The translations under genes and the position numbers were made by a program. Below are positions 1-9,308 of a stretch of DNA of 64,000 nt, piece by piece. Position 1 is the first letter of the stretch. The number at the start of each line of letters is the position of its first letter. Source of the DNA: Eleusine coracana subsp. coracana (lineage: Eukaryota; Streptophyta; Magnoliopsida; Poales; Poaceae). The notes under the pieces were generated by a model. The model was not told the origin of the DNA and made no database searches. It saw only the letters and a list, made by a program, of their open reading frames with translations. The stretch covers positions 6,707,501 to 6,771,500 of the forward strand of contig CM064427.1 in the NCBI GenBank assembly GCA_032690845.1. Direction: 5' to 3'.

Positions 1-133
1 GACACGACGATCGCGTCGCTAGCTAGCTAGCTGCGTTGTTCGTAGCCGGAGCAAGGTGATCAGAAGCGCGCGGAGCTGGGCACGGTACCAGGCTGCCAGC
101 TCGATCTCGTGGCGTACGCGCACGGATCGATCG

Positions 134-384
134 ATGGCTCTTGGAGCAGAGGCCATGCGGCGGCCGTTCCTGGCAGCTATCGGCGACGCGGAGGTCTCGG
201 GAGGAGCGGCGGCGCCGGTGTTCCTCGCCACGGACAGAGACGGCCGGTGGACCCGATGATCTGGGGCGACGAGAAGCGGATGAAGCGGGAGCTCCTGGCC
301 TGGGCCAAGGCCGTGGCATCCATGACGGTTACTAGCATGAACACAGCCTCGTCGTCGTCTCCGTCCACGAGGCGCAGAGAATAG
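134..384 (+). pseudogene. Small-protein family copy 1, frameshifted
   Basis: The first ATG (134) opens MALGAEAMRRPF..., as in the intact copies at 47326 and 50688. The reading frame runs to the APVFLATD segment, then reads GRWTR and stops at 259. The conserved second half (DPMIWGDEKRMKREL, then AWAKAVASMTV) continues in another frame to a stop at 382-384. Comparison with the other copies places a small indel in the run after the ATD codons (about 225-240). The flanks also match: a cgacgatcg-rich leader upstream and a 3' segment (aataggccacagg) almost identical to that after the 47.3-kb copy. The family is not recognised. It has no signal peptide or membrane segment, an acidic/basic C-terminal half and a Ser/Thr-rich tail. 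A sequencing error could also explain the shift. Confidence 0.6.
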
Positions 385-473
385 GCCACAGGTTCTTGGT
401 GAATAATCGGGGTTGTATATAATTCTGTGCAGATAGTGTACAGTTCCCTCTTTTCTTTCAACATAACTAGCTA

Positions 474-656
474 GTGTACAGTTATTTTCTTGGTGATGGA
501 ACTATTAGAAGCTACAGTGCTAATGATTTCGGCACAACTTTTAAGATTCATTGCTTCAAGTATGTTGATCCTACTCAAATAACCGGCCCTCTCAAGCAGT
601 TGGACAAATCTGAGGTACCAACTGTTGCCATGGGATGTTCATTCATAAGCGTATAG
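474..656 (+). other. Open frame of 60 codons, origin unknown
   Basis: A frame containing FGTTFKIHCFKYVDPTQI looks more protein-like than its surroundings but matches no family I recognise. It ends at the left edge of the TIR element at 652. It could be an exon remnant or chance. Confidence 0.2.
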
Positions 657-1338
657 ATGAACATTTGGGTCGTGCTTTTTGAACTGGCCCGAAGCAGAGT
701 TTTTGGCCTGGCCCAGAGATGACACAACCCAGTTTGTTTCATGCCGGGCCGGCATGACCCGAACTGTCAGGCCGTGCTTGGGCTGAGACCTTGACACGGT
801 AGACGACATGACCTGGCACGAGTAAAGTTGCAGCCCAATGAAGCCCGTGGCGGTCCAAAGAAGCCCGCAACCACGTGATATATAAACCCCAGTCCTAGGT
901 AACCCTAGCTCACATTCCTCTCCACGCTCCTCTCAGGCGCGCCGCCGTCGCTCGCCCATACACGCTCTCACCCCGCCGTTGCCCGCCCACGCACGCTCGC
1001 TTGCGCATGCGCTGCCCCCTCCCCCCCCCCCCCCCCCCCCGGTTGCTCGCCCACACATGCTCGGCCACGCATGCACTGCAAGCTCGCGCCGCCCGCGTTG
1101 CGCCCTGCTGCCGCTCCTCCACCAGATCTAGTACATTGAACGGTGGCGGCATGAAGGGCTTGACGTGCTGACGGGCTTAACGTGCTAATCGGGTTAGGCT
1201 GACATGACTACCATATGTTGTGCCGTGGCACGGCCGCCAGCCAAGCCCATGGGCTGACACGGCACAACCTGAATTCTAGTTTGTGCTATGCCGGCCCAAC
1301 TGTAATTGGGCCGTGCCAAGCCCCAATGTTCATTTATA
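652..1338. mobile_element. Non-autonomous TIR element, hAT-like
   Basis: The two ends are inverted copies: tatagatgaacatttggg on the left, and the reverse complement of the right end reads tataaatgaacattgggg. Inside each end are clusters of cgggcc/ggcacgg motifs in opposite orientations, as in subterminal regions of grass hAT elements. The core (about 880-1140) has a TATA-like tatataaa (879-886), a leader-like aaccctagctc stretch and a 20-base C run (1021-1040). No transposase is present. The flanks show no clean 8-bp target duplication, so hAT is an inference from the motifs and from the similar element at 43485-44323. Confidence 0.5.
1021..1040. repeat. Poly-C tract, 20 bases
   Basis: Uninterrupted C run in the core of the TIR element. 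Lengths of such runs are often unreliable in assemblies. Confidence 0.9.
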
Positions 1339-1627
1339 ACTGCAGGACTGTACATCATCTGTCCAAAACGTGTTCATTTTGTTTCCAGAGGCAAGTTAAC
1401 CTGATGGGCTGCCACTGAGGAGCAGAATTTTCAGTTCTTAAGTAAGCATGATGGATGGGACGGGAACAAACCAAAGTTGCTGAAAGGTATACTGAAAGTT
1501 TACACATGCATGCACGCTTGAACAATTTTTTCACCCAGCATTTTTGCACAATGAAACTCATACACACACAAACTGGCACACAACCACATCATCACCGTAT
1601 CATCCACATACGGTGGGTACTCTTGAT

Positions 1628-2521
1628 TCAAACCAAAGTGGCGCAAGACGACGTGTCGGGGTCAAACAGCGCGGGGAGCAGGTACTTCCTCCCGTGCGCG
1701 CCGTTGGCGTTGTAGCTGGCCCCGGTCGCCTCGTCCACGAGCAGCTCCCCAGCGTACCCGGGGTACGCGCCCTTCCCGTACACGCCGGGGCACGCCGTCA
1801 TAGCGCGGTCACCCTGGTCGAAAGGCTTGGTGACGACGCCGGCGAGCGCGCTGGCCATGTTGATAACCATCCCGTCAACGCCGACGTCGCCGTTCGGCGG
1901 CACCACCTGCGCGCCGAACGGCCACGCGCACTTGCCGGGGCACTGCCGCGCCGGGTTGCCCGCCCACGCGTACGCCGCGTTGTTGGTCTGCGCGTTCGAC
2001 GCGTGGAGCCCGCACCGGGTCACGCAGAAGCCCTCCACCGCCACGTCGTCCGCCGTGAGCACCAGCGTCACGCCGCCCGACGGCTTCGGCGGCCGCGCAC
2101 GCATCGCCAGCGCCGGGAGCTGGGACAGCGCCAGGTGCTTCCCCAGCGAGCACGCCTCGTCGGAGACCTGTCCGGCAAGCACCAAGCGCGCGTTCTTGCC
2201 GGGGGCAGTGTCTGCCTTGGACAAGTAGAGCCTGTCGATGGTGCTCCACCACTGGGACACGGACGGCGCGGGAGCCTGTCCTGGCGCGGTAGAGAGGGAG
2301 AGGAGGAAGTCGGTGACGATGGCCTTCTGCGCCGGCGTGAAGCGGCCGTACCAGAGGACGGAGACCGGGATGTCTCCGCTCAGCTCCATGAGCCTCCTGC
2401 TGCCGCTGCCTCCCACGGCCACGGAAGGCCGCGCCAAGCTCATCATCAGCAGTGTTATCAGAAGCAAGAACAGAGCATTCTCTCTGCGACGGAAGCTACT
2501 GGAAGCCAATGCCATCATCAT
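1628..2521 (-). CDS. EXORDIUM-like (phosphate-induced protein 1 family) secreted protein
   Basis: Single-exon gene for 297 residues. The start is the triple ATG at 2521; the open frame reaches 2560 only through a TTG codon. Residues 16-30 are a hydrophobic signal-peptide core followed by small residues (PSVAV), so secretion to the apoplast is likely. Family signatures run in order: IPVSVLWYGRF (51-61), SVSQWWSTI, a Cys-rich centre (FCVTRCGLH, then PGKCAWPFG), NGDVGVDGMVINMASALAG, and the C-terminal block YAGELLVDEATGASYNANG followed by KYLLPALFDPDTSSCATLV. Known relatives (EXO/EXL, PHI-1) are extracellular, brassinosteroid- or phosphate-responsive and linked to cell expansion and carbon status; their biochemical activity is not established. 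The length is typical and the frame is intact. A TATA box lies about 90 bp upstream. Confidence 0.93.
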   Translation of the reverse strand: MMMALASSSFRRRENALFLLLITLLMMSLARPSVAVGGSGSRRLMELSGDIPVSVLWYGRFTPAQKAIVTDFLLSLSTAPGQAPAPSVSQWWSTIDRLYLSKADTAPGKNARLVLAGQVSDEACSLGKHLALSQLPALAMRARPPKPSGGVTLVLTADDVAVEGFCVTRCGLHASNAQTNNAAYAWAGNPARQCPGKCAWPFGAQVVPPNGDVGVDGMVINMASALAGVVTKPFDQGDRAMTACPGVYGKGAYPGYAGELLVDEATGASYNANGAHGRKYLLPALFDPDTSSCATLV

Positions 2522-2610
2522 CGCTGGTGGAGTGGATTTGCTTTCAAGTGGAGAGCACAAGCACTGACTGCTGGTGTGGTTTTCAGAAAATGGCGAGGAC
2601 CTGCTGCCAA

Positions 2611-2617
2611 TTTATAG
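2611..2617 (-). promoter_or_regulatory. TATA box of the EXORDIUM-like gene
   Basis: On the minus strand the sequence reads ctataaa, 90 bp before the chosen ATG. Transcription would start near 2585, giving a 5' UTR of about 60 bases. Confidence 0.6.
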
Positions 2618-2808
2618 GGCTCATCAGCTCTGCGGCTCTGCCCATATGCCCGGCCAGCGAACGAATCACACGGATGCTTCGCGCCACCTGTTTGTGGTCA
2701 GATACGTAGTATGCACTGCCATTTTCATGTTTGTTTGGAACCTGCCCCCAAATAATTGCTGCGCTGTGGCATACCTACGCCGCCGCGACGGTCTTAACAT
2801 TTGGCTGG

Positions 2809-3060
2809 AACAGTTTTGATTAGGCTTCAAGTTGACATGTTCCTTGAGAATCTCTGATTACAAGTTCTCTAAAGATTACAAAGAATCTCTGATGTGAGCA
2901 TGCAGTGGCAGGACGCGACATTTTTGCATACCATTTGTGCATTTTAAAGTGCGAAAGCTGACTCATTCGTTGCCTTGTTTCCATCAGGCATTAGGAAGTG
3001 ACGTGGTTCCACAGTTTTGCTCGGTTGTACATGTACCGTAACCCAAAAACATCCATAGTG
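2809..3060. repeat. Segment repeated around the CACTA element at 38.5-39.5 kb
   Basis: Sequence from ttttgattaggcttcaagtt through acaaagaatctctgatgtga to gacgtggttccacag recurs at 38500-38520 plus 39510-39660. The second copy is split by a CACTA element and lacks about 90 bases found here. It lies upstream of the EXORDIUM-like gene and may be a repeat or a duplicated promoter piece. Confidence 0.7.
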
Positions 3061-3154
3061 AAAAAAAAAATATTAAAAAAAGAGCAATTTTATTATGTAT
3101 ATTACCTTCAGTAATTACTGGTGATAATGCAGTAATTACTGGTGGTACAACAAT

Positions 3155-3496
3155 GATCCTATTTGGATCCATATGTTAGAGTTAGTTTGAGTTAATTTTG
3201 ACACAACTAGCCTCAAAATCTCTAAACAGGAAGGATTAGTTTGGGCTAGTTGCATCTAACCCACTCAAAAACACTATCCCACCTAAGAGGTGCTAATTAG
3301 AGCTACTTTGAGTAGGGTCTACTGAAAAGTTATTTTTTCCTCTATCCTCAAAGGAGGCAAATGATTACACCAATATCTTTATTGTTAATCTAAACCTTAT
3401 ATCCAAACAGCTCAAGAGTTAGAGTTAGTTCAGAGTTAGTCATGAGCTAGAAACTAACTCTAACTTCTAGCACTGTTAGAGTATCCAAACAGGACC
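3155..3496 (+). mobile_element. MITE, Tourist-like, copy A
   Basis: Inverted ends: tgatcctatttggatcc on the left; the reverse complement of the right end reads tggtcctgtttggatac. The interior is AT-rich with many gttagagttag motifs. A second copy in opposite orientation lies at 41524-41848. No exact target duplication could be set. Confidence 0.7.
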
Positions 3497-4200
3497 ATTA
3501 ATTACTAGTGTTAGAGCAGTAATTCTACTAGCAGTAATTTTAAGTAGTAATGATTTTACTGGGACATTATTGAAAAGATCAAAATAATAAACTTGTAATT
3601 GAATGTGGCGGTGGCTCGAGTCGGGGAAGAGCTCGACATGGAATGCAACGGCGTTGGGCGGCGCGAAACATGAACGAGTCAGACGGGCGAGATGCGGGGC
3701 TGACCTGCGGTGATGTACGCACCAAATTACCGTCGTTCCGTACGTAAATATATAGAACCATGAACAAATTATATTACTATCCTCATCATTACTAGTAAAT
3801 GCACAGTAAAACTGCTAAAAAAATCAGATAAATGAAAAAATGATGTGTCAACAAAATAGAATGTCCGAAATATTGAAGTGGCATTAGCAGTTGACCGTTA
3901 AATAGCAAATCCACGTCTGTAAAGAAAAGTAAAACAGAAAAGAATCCATTTGATATTGGGGGATTTATGAAGTGCCTAGTCGTATGAGAGAGTCCTATTT
4001 TCTTATATACCCCTTGATCCAGAGGAATAGCACAGCGAGGACATAAACCGCCATGATAGAGCAAAACCAAAGCCGCGATGCAGCCGTCGTCAGAGATTTC
4101 GACGGTGAAGTTGCAGGAGACGGAGACGGCGAGGCACACCCCAAAGCCTCTTGCGAATCCCAGCAATTTTCGGCGCCCACGCGAGGATTTGTGCCTCATT
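3497..4200. other. No gene seen
   Basis: AT-rich sequence with short GC-rich islands at 3600-3740 and 4020-4190. The open frames here (up to 138 codons on the minus strand) have no recognisable domain and mixed composition. Confidence 0.5.
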
Positions 4201-4201
4201 A

Positions 4202-4684
4202 CTAACAAACACTCACTGTCGTGCAGCTCTTCAAGTTGATACTAATACTTTGGGGCTGTTTGTTTCCATGAGTTAATGGATTAAAACTAAATTTTAGTTT
4301 AAATTTTAGCTCTAGTGAAACAAACGGGAGGACTAAAACTAGAGCTAAATTTTAGCTTTAGAGATAAAAAAGGGCTAAACTTTAGTTCTTCAAGAGGGAC
4401 TAAACTTTAACTCAAATTTTAGGAGCTAAACTTTAGCTCTTTATAAAAACGAACACTCTTTTTATTTGCTAGTAGCATGGAGCTAATTAATAACAAACAC
4501 TCACTGTCGTGCGGCTCTTCAAGTTGCTTTAGTGGAGGCTAGATATGAATAAGGAAAAAAAATACTAGTTATGTCGGTGCTTATACTTTATTTGCTGGCA
4601 TGGAGCTCATTAAACGAACATTTTTTTTTGCGGGAACTAATTAAAACGAACATTATTCACTATCGTGTAGCTCTTCAACTTGCG
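4202..4684 (+). repeat. Three spaced direct repeats around a MITE-like insert
   Basis: A motif of about 35 bases (aacaaacactcactgtcgtg then gctcttcaagttg) occurs at 4203-4237, 4491-4526 and, more diverged, 4649-4684. Between the first two lies an element starting ggggctgtttgtttcc (about 4252) and ending near aaaacgaacac (about 4457), rich in ctaaattttag, resembling a Tourist-type MITE. Confidence 0.55.
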
Positions 4685-4690
4685 AGTGGA

Positions 4691-5410
4691 AGTAAGATCT
4701 GAAGTTATGAACACAGAAAAACAATAAATAAAAACGAAATTCAACCTCGCCAAGTCATCATGTTGTTGACACTTAAACGATAAAATTAAATTGGTGACAT
4801 CCAACAACATCGAGTTTAGAAATTCACCATTAAATTAACTCGGTTCACTTATGTACCAGCGAAAAATCTCATTTCTTAGAAATTTATCACATTATTAACT
4901 GCCGTTATAATTTATGTGCCTTTTATGTTTCTTTTTTCCTTTCAAGAGGTGAGATGCAATGACATATGTAGGGTACTAGGTACTAGGGTACTAGGTACTA
5001 GGGTGTGTTTGGTTTGTCTTTTACCTATGCACGAGTAACAAGTAGTATTTTTTAGATCAACTTGTTTTTCTCATACTCGGATTTAGACACGAATTATAGG
5101 ATGACTATTAATTCATCTTATATTTAATCATATTTTCTCAATAATTGAATTATCAGATGGTTATATATTATCCGTCCTGTTTTCATCCCTAGTTACTTTC
5201 GAAACAATTGCCCTGTTATGCAAAAAGTTTGGCACGACATGTCACGTTTTTTTGTAATCGGCCCAAATAAGTGCACAGCCCCACTATATCAACGGGCTGT
5301 AGTATGGGACTGGGCCAAGCTCTACGGATTCGGGATTCCTATGCCGAACCGGAGACTGAAAGCACACGTTCCGGTTCCTCCAAATCCGAGCGGAAGGCAC
5401 CTTCCCGTTC
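4691..5410. other. Intergenic region upstream of the 5.6-kb gene
   Basis: AT-rich DNA with a short gtactag tandem repeat at 4970-5002, followed by gtgtgtttggtttg, which resembles a MITE end. No coding signal seen. Confidence 0.4.
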
Positions 5411-5418
5411 TCTCCCTC

Positions 5419-5425
5419 TATTTAA
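5419..5425 (+). promoter_or_regulatory. TATA-like box of the 5.6-kb gene
   Basis: tatttaa sits 146 bp before the ATG at 5571, after a CT-rich stretch. Transcription would start near 5450. Confidence 0.45.
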
Positions 5426-5570
5426 TGCGTAGAGCACCGATGCATACCGTGCCACCAAGAAGTCCACGACACTAGTGTCCACTTGTCGGCACACCCGCGA
5501 GCCCGCCCGATTGATCCAGCATCGCTGTTGTCACAGTGAGCACGCGCGCTGATCAAGTTCTACGGTAACC

Positions 5571-6800
5571 ATGGCGGCTGCGCTGCAGTGCTGCCGCTTC
5601 GTGCCGTCGCCGGCCCTTTCCGCAGCGTCCTCTTCCCGGAGGCGGCCGCTTAACATGTTGTCGATGATCGTTCCCACACCCGGCCGCCGTGACCACCTGT
5701 GTTTTCCGGGACTGAAGCTGCAGGAAGGCAGCACGGCGGCGGCGCTCCGCCCGCGCGTCGTGGTCCGGGCGGCGCAGAACGGGGGCCAACACGCCCAGCA
5801 GCCGCCGCGCACGTCTGCCGGCCAGCACTTCGTCGAGGAGAGGGAGTACGTCATGAGACGCTACAACAACATCATCAACATTGATCATGGCTGCCTGGTA
5901 AGCAATGCAAGCATGTGTTACTTTTACAAGCTAACTGTGTCAAATTAAAACCCTAGTCTTGTGCCACACGATTCTAATAATCCTTTTTCCCATGATTTCG
6001 TTGTCGAACAATGCAGTACATGGAGGCCACGGCGATGTCGGCTCAGGTCTGCCTATCAGCAAACAAATCTCTCAAGATGGCTTCCCGTGTCATGGTTAGT
6101 TCTTCCTTACCACTACTATTATTTGTGCTCGCTCTGTTTTGCATCATCAACCTCGTGCTATGATTGATTGATGTCTTTTAATTACCATTTGCTTACGAAA
6201 CTGATGATGTCTTCCGTCATGACAAAAAAATTCAGGATGCCGCGTACCTGAATCTCGACGCCGCTGCACCCAACGAGATTTCCACGAGCACAGTCTACGG
6301 GACGCTTCTGGACTACGTGGACATCTTCCTCGACGCCGCCGACGCCTCCTACAACAGGACGGTGAACAAGAAGACCGTCACGTCGTTCCTCGGCGCCCTC
6401 AGAGGGCTAGCTTCCATCAGCCACATCCTGCTCGAAGCTGCTCTCGAAGCTCTCACCCACACGCACCCGAGAGAGAGCCTGTCAGAGTACGCCTTCAACT
6501 GTGACGTGAAGAACATGCGTCATGAATTTAACGAGCGTATGAACGACCTCGAAGATGGCATTGTCAAGGCTTCAGCCGTTGAGATAGGCAAGGTATGTAG
6601 ACACATTTGCGGCATCTAAATATATGTAAAGAAATAACCTTTTCATTTGATTGTATTGCTAATATACAATGTGTTTGATTTCGCAGTTGGCGGTGCCAGC
6701 GATCCATGAAGGTGCGAAAATCACGGAGTCCTTTGTGAGCCTAATGGTGTCTCGACGGCGAAGAGCTCTAGGGAAAGCCAATACTGAAGTTGTAGTATAG
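5571..6800 (+). CDS. Unrecognised four-exon gene, probable plastid-targeted protein
   Basis: Exons 5571-5897, 6017-6094, 6236-6592 and 6687-6800 join in phase 0 at every GT-AG junction (ctg|gtaagc, gcag|tac, atg|gttagt, cag|gat, aag|gtatgt, gcag|ttg), giving 876 bases and 291 residues. That all four exons stay open in one phase is strong evidence for a real gene. Residues 1-67 are rich in Ala, Ser and Arg and end in RPRVVVRAAQ, a typical chloroplast transit peptide and cleavage context. The mature part is mostly helical in character: YVMRRYNNIINIDHG, MEATAMSAQVCLSANKSLKM, a central acidic helix (TLLDYVDIFLDAADASYN), and a basic tail (SRRRRALGK). No membrane segment or catalytic motif is visible and I do not recognise the family. 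A poly(A)-like aataaa follows at 6845. Confidence 0.75.
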
Positions 6801-9308
6801 TTTACATTGTCCAAAAAGTGTAAATACATTTCATTTTTCTATGATAATAAAAGATATCTAAGCAACAAGAAAGACATTGGCATATTGATATATGGCAACA
6901 ATGTAACGACTAACGCAACTAATATAAGATTTGGTTGTAGTTCTTATGGCAACCCTAATTATTTATATGTTTTTGCATAGACATAATGTTATAATATCTT
7001 TTTTCTAAAATGCTAATTTATATGGAAATGTAAAAAAATTCAAGCTAAAATGAGATGTATTTGTGAAATGAATTAAAATATATAGGATGTTTTGTATACC
7101 GATTCTTATTATCAATCGCTGATTTAACTCTAGTAAGAACCCTTCTAGTTTGCCATTTGCCTAAACAGAATGGGTCTACCGCCGCCTAGAGATGGAGACC
7201 AGCCTCGGGATTTCACACAGAGATAAACTCTAAAACCTCAGCCTTAATCCACCTCTTTGCCGTAGATCTGAAGAAGTGAGGGAGTTTACATAGGTACTTG
7301 CTCTGCAAACATCTGTAGTAGACCCAGAAGAGTCTCTCACTAATCAATCAACACCAGAACAGAAATTCCACTAACGATATATTACATAAAATTTCAGATG
7401 CAAGTAGTGGAGAATAACCTGAGTTTTACAACAGGAAAGCTGGCATTCCAGCCAATAAAGTACCTTTTAACAACAACAATAAAAATAATAGTTTTGACAA
7501 CACACAGTTTAACAGTGGGTCGAATACAGAGCGCCATCAATTACTTGATGTAATTGATGAGGCAGTACCACGATCGATCTTGGTTATGACACTGTTGACC
7601 TAAGCAACAACTGCGTGCGAGCCCACGCATGCAACGCAAGCCACGTGCGGTTGACGACAACCCTAAAGGCCCTGCGGACCTCCCTTGATTCAAGGGCACG
7701 CACTTGAATGCCCAAAATTTTGACAAAATAGTAAAGTATATATCTATGTATTTGACATATGTACAAATATGCAAGCAAAGAAGACAAAATTTCATCTGTT
7801 ATGAGTGCAGAACCCCGCGTTGCATTGGGGTACAAAATTGTGTACAACACAATATGTTTTAATAATTCATATAAAAAATCCATCAACATAACAAATAATA
7901 TTACATGTCTGTGCGTTGCTACAAGTCCCATAAATTTTATTCAAATTTATATGCACATTGTGTAGTATTGTGAATAAAAAAAAATAGTTATAGCAACTAT
8001 GTCACCTTGTCAAGTGCGGAGATCTCACATGAACCAATCATTTTGAATCATTCAAATACGATAGTCCATGTGAACATAAAAAAAGATGAACAAAATTATA
8101 TGATTGACACCCCCCTTTATACATCTAATCATTGACTATATATGCCAATAACCCAACAATTGGTCTGACAACCATTTGCAGAAATCTGGAACAAGCTTTC
8201 TGCCTAACTAGTGCCTTTGTTCACGAATACTTCGGGTTCGAATCAAGAAACTGATATGATATCAGTGTGACATCAAGCTGCATGTAACTCCTGAAACCAA
8301 ATGACACCTTATGAATAACCACATATGAAAAGAAGTAAGACCGTTGCATAACAACCTTATAGTACAGATCTAACAAAGATAATAGTGGTATCTGCAGGAG
8401 AAATGAGTAAGGAACACATTTTTTTTTTTGCAAGGTGTAGAGCCTTGGAGCATTCTATGCATCTTATGATCAAGGACACTGAAACAACCAACCCTAGAAA
8501 GTGTAAATGTCTGAAAAATCAAAGTCTTAGGCCCTTCTAGTTACATATTGTATCCTGATAATTTCAAAGTAGTTACTACACTGCATTTGAGTCAATTTTT
8601 TTTTTAAAAAGTGAAGGGTGTACTGTATTGGAGCATTCTATCCAGCTTATGATCAAATGCGTTGAAACCACAAATAATAGGAATAAGTGTGCATGACAAC
8701 AAGAACCAACAAAGTTATTTGTGCCCAGCTTGGTACAATCAAGTTATGCAACCATGAAAAAAGCAAACAACATGCTGAAAGAATCAAGGTACAAGCATAA
8801 GGCCAATCCCTAACAAATCAGTGTCCTCTATTTTTGATTGATGAACAGCCAACACAAACCAAAAGGCCCTCTGTTAAAATTTTTTAGTGGCACATAATGG
8901 CTTTTCCTCTCACATGCCTACAAGCATTAAACCTTGCAACCAGAAAGTTTAAAGAATTTTATCCACTGAAACAGCAAACAGACTGAAGGTGCTTGCACCA
9001 TGACAAAAATACTACAGAAAGAAAGAGGCATTAATCAGAGATGATGATTGGATCAGCTAACATTAAAGGTGCTTGCAGATGATCCAATAACAAATATTCT
9101 CCCAACCAGGGGAAAAGGCAATGATTTCTATTTTTTCACCAAAAGTTTCAAGGAACAAAAAGCAAGCTACAAAACAATGTCACAATCACATATAATGGTA
9201 CTGCTAGCAGTCATAATGAGTTAATCACTGGAAATGGTGATGTGCTTAATGATAGATAGTCTGTACATGAAGAAATGTTCATGAAAAAAAAATCTTCATA
9301 TAGCTTAC
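6801..9308. other. AT-rich intergenic DNA
   Basis: No gene recognised. Short frames here have no family motifs. A ccccgcgttgcattgggg hairpin-like motif occurs near 7813, related to the motifs at 27715, 29657 and 57312. If the pseudogene upstream continued, its last exons would lie here on the minus strand, but I could not identify them. Confidence 0.4.

Noticed and set aside
2522..2560. N-terminal extension of the EXORDIUM-like protein to 2560
   Set aside because: It would start at TTG, and the ATG triplet at 2521 directly precedes the signal peptide.
1544..2617. Long plus-strand frame of 357 codons opposite the EXORDIUM-like gene
   Set aside because: It is the GC-rich complement of a clear minus-strand gene and has no motif of its own.
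8221..8260. tRNA gene suggested by gggttcgaatc
   Set aside because: No A box or acceptor stem at the right distance.
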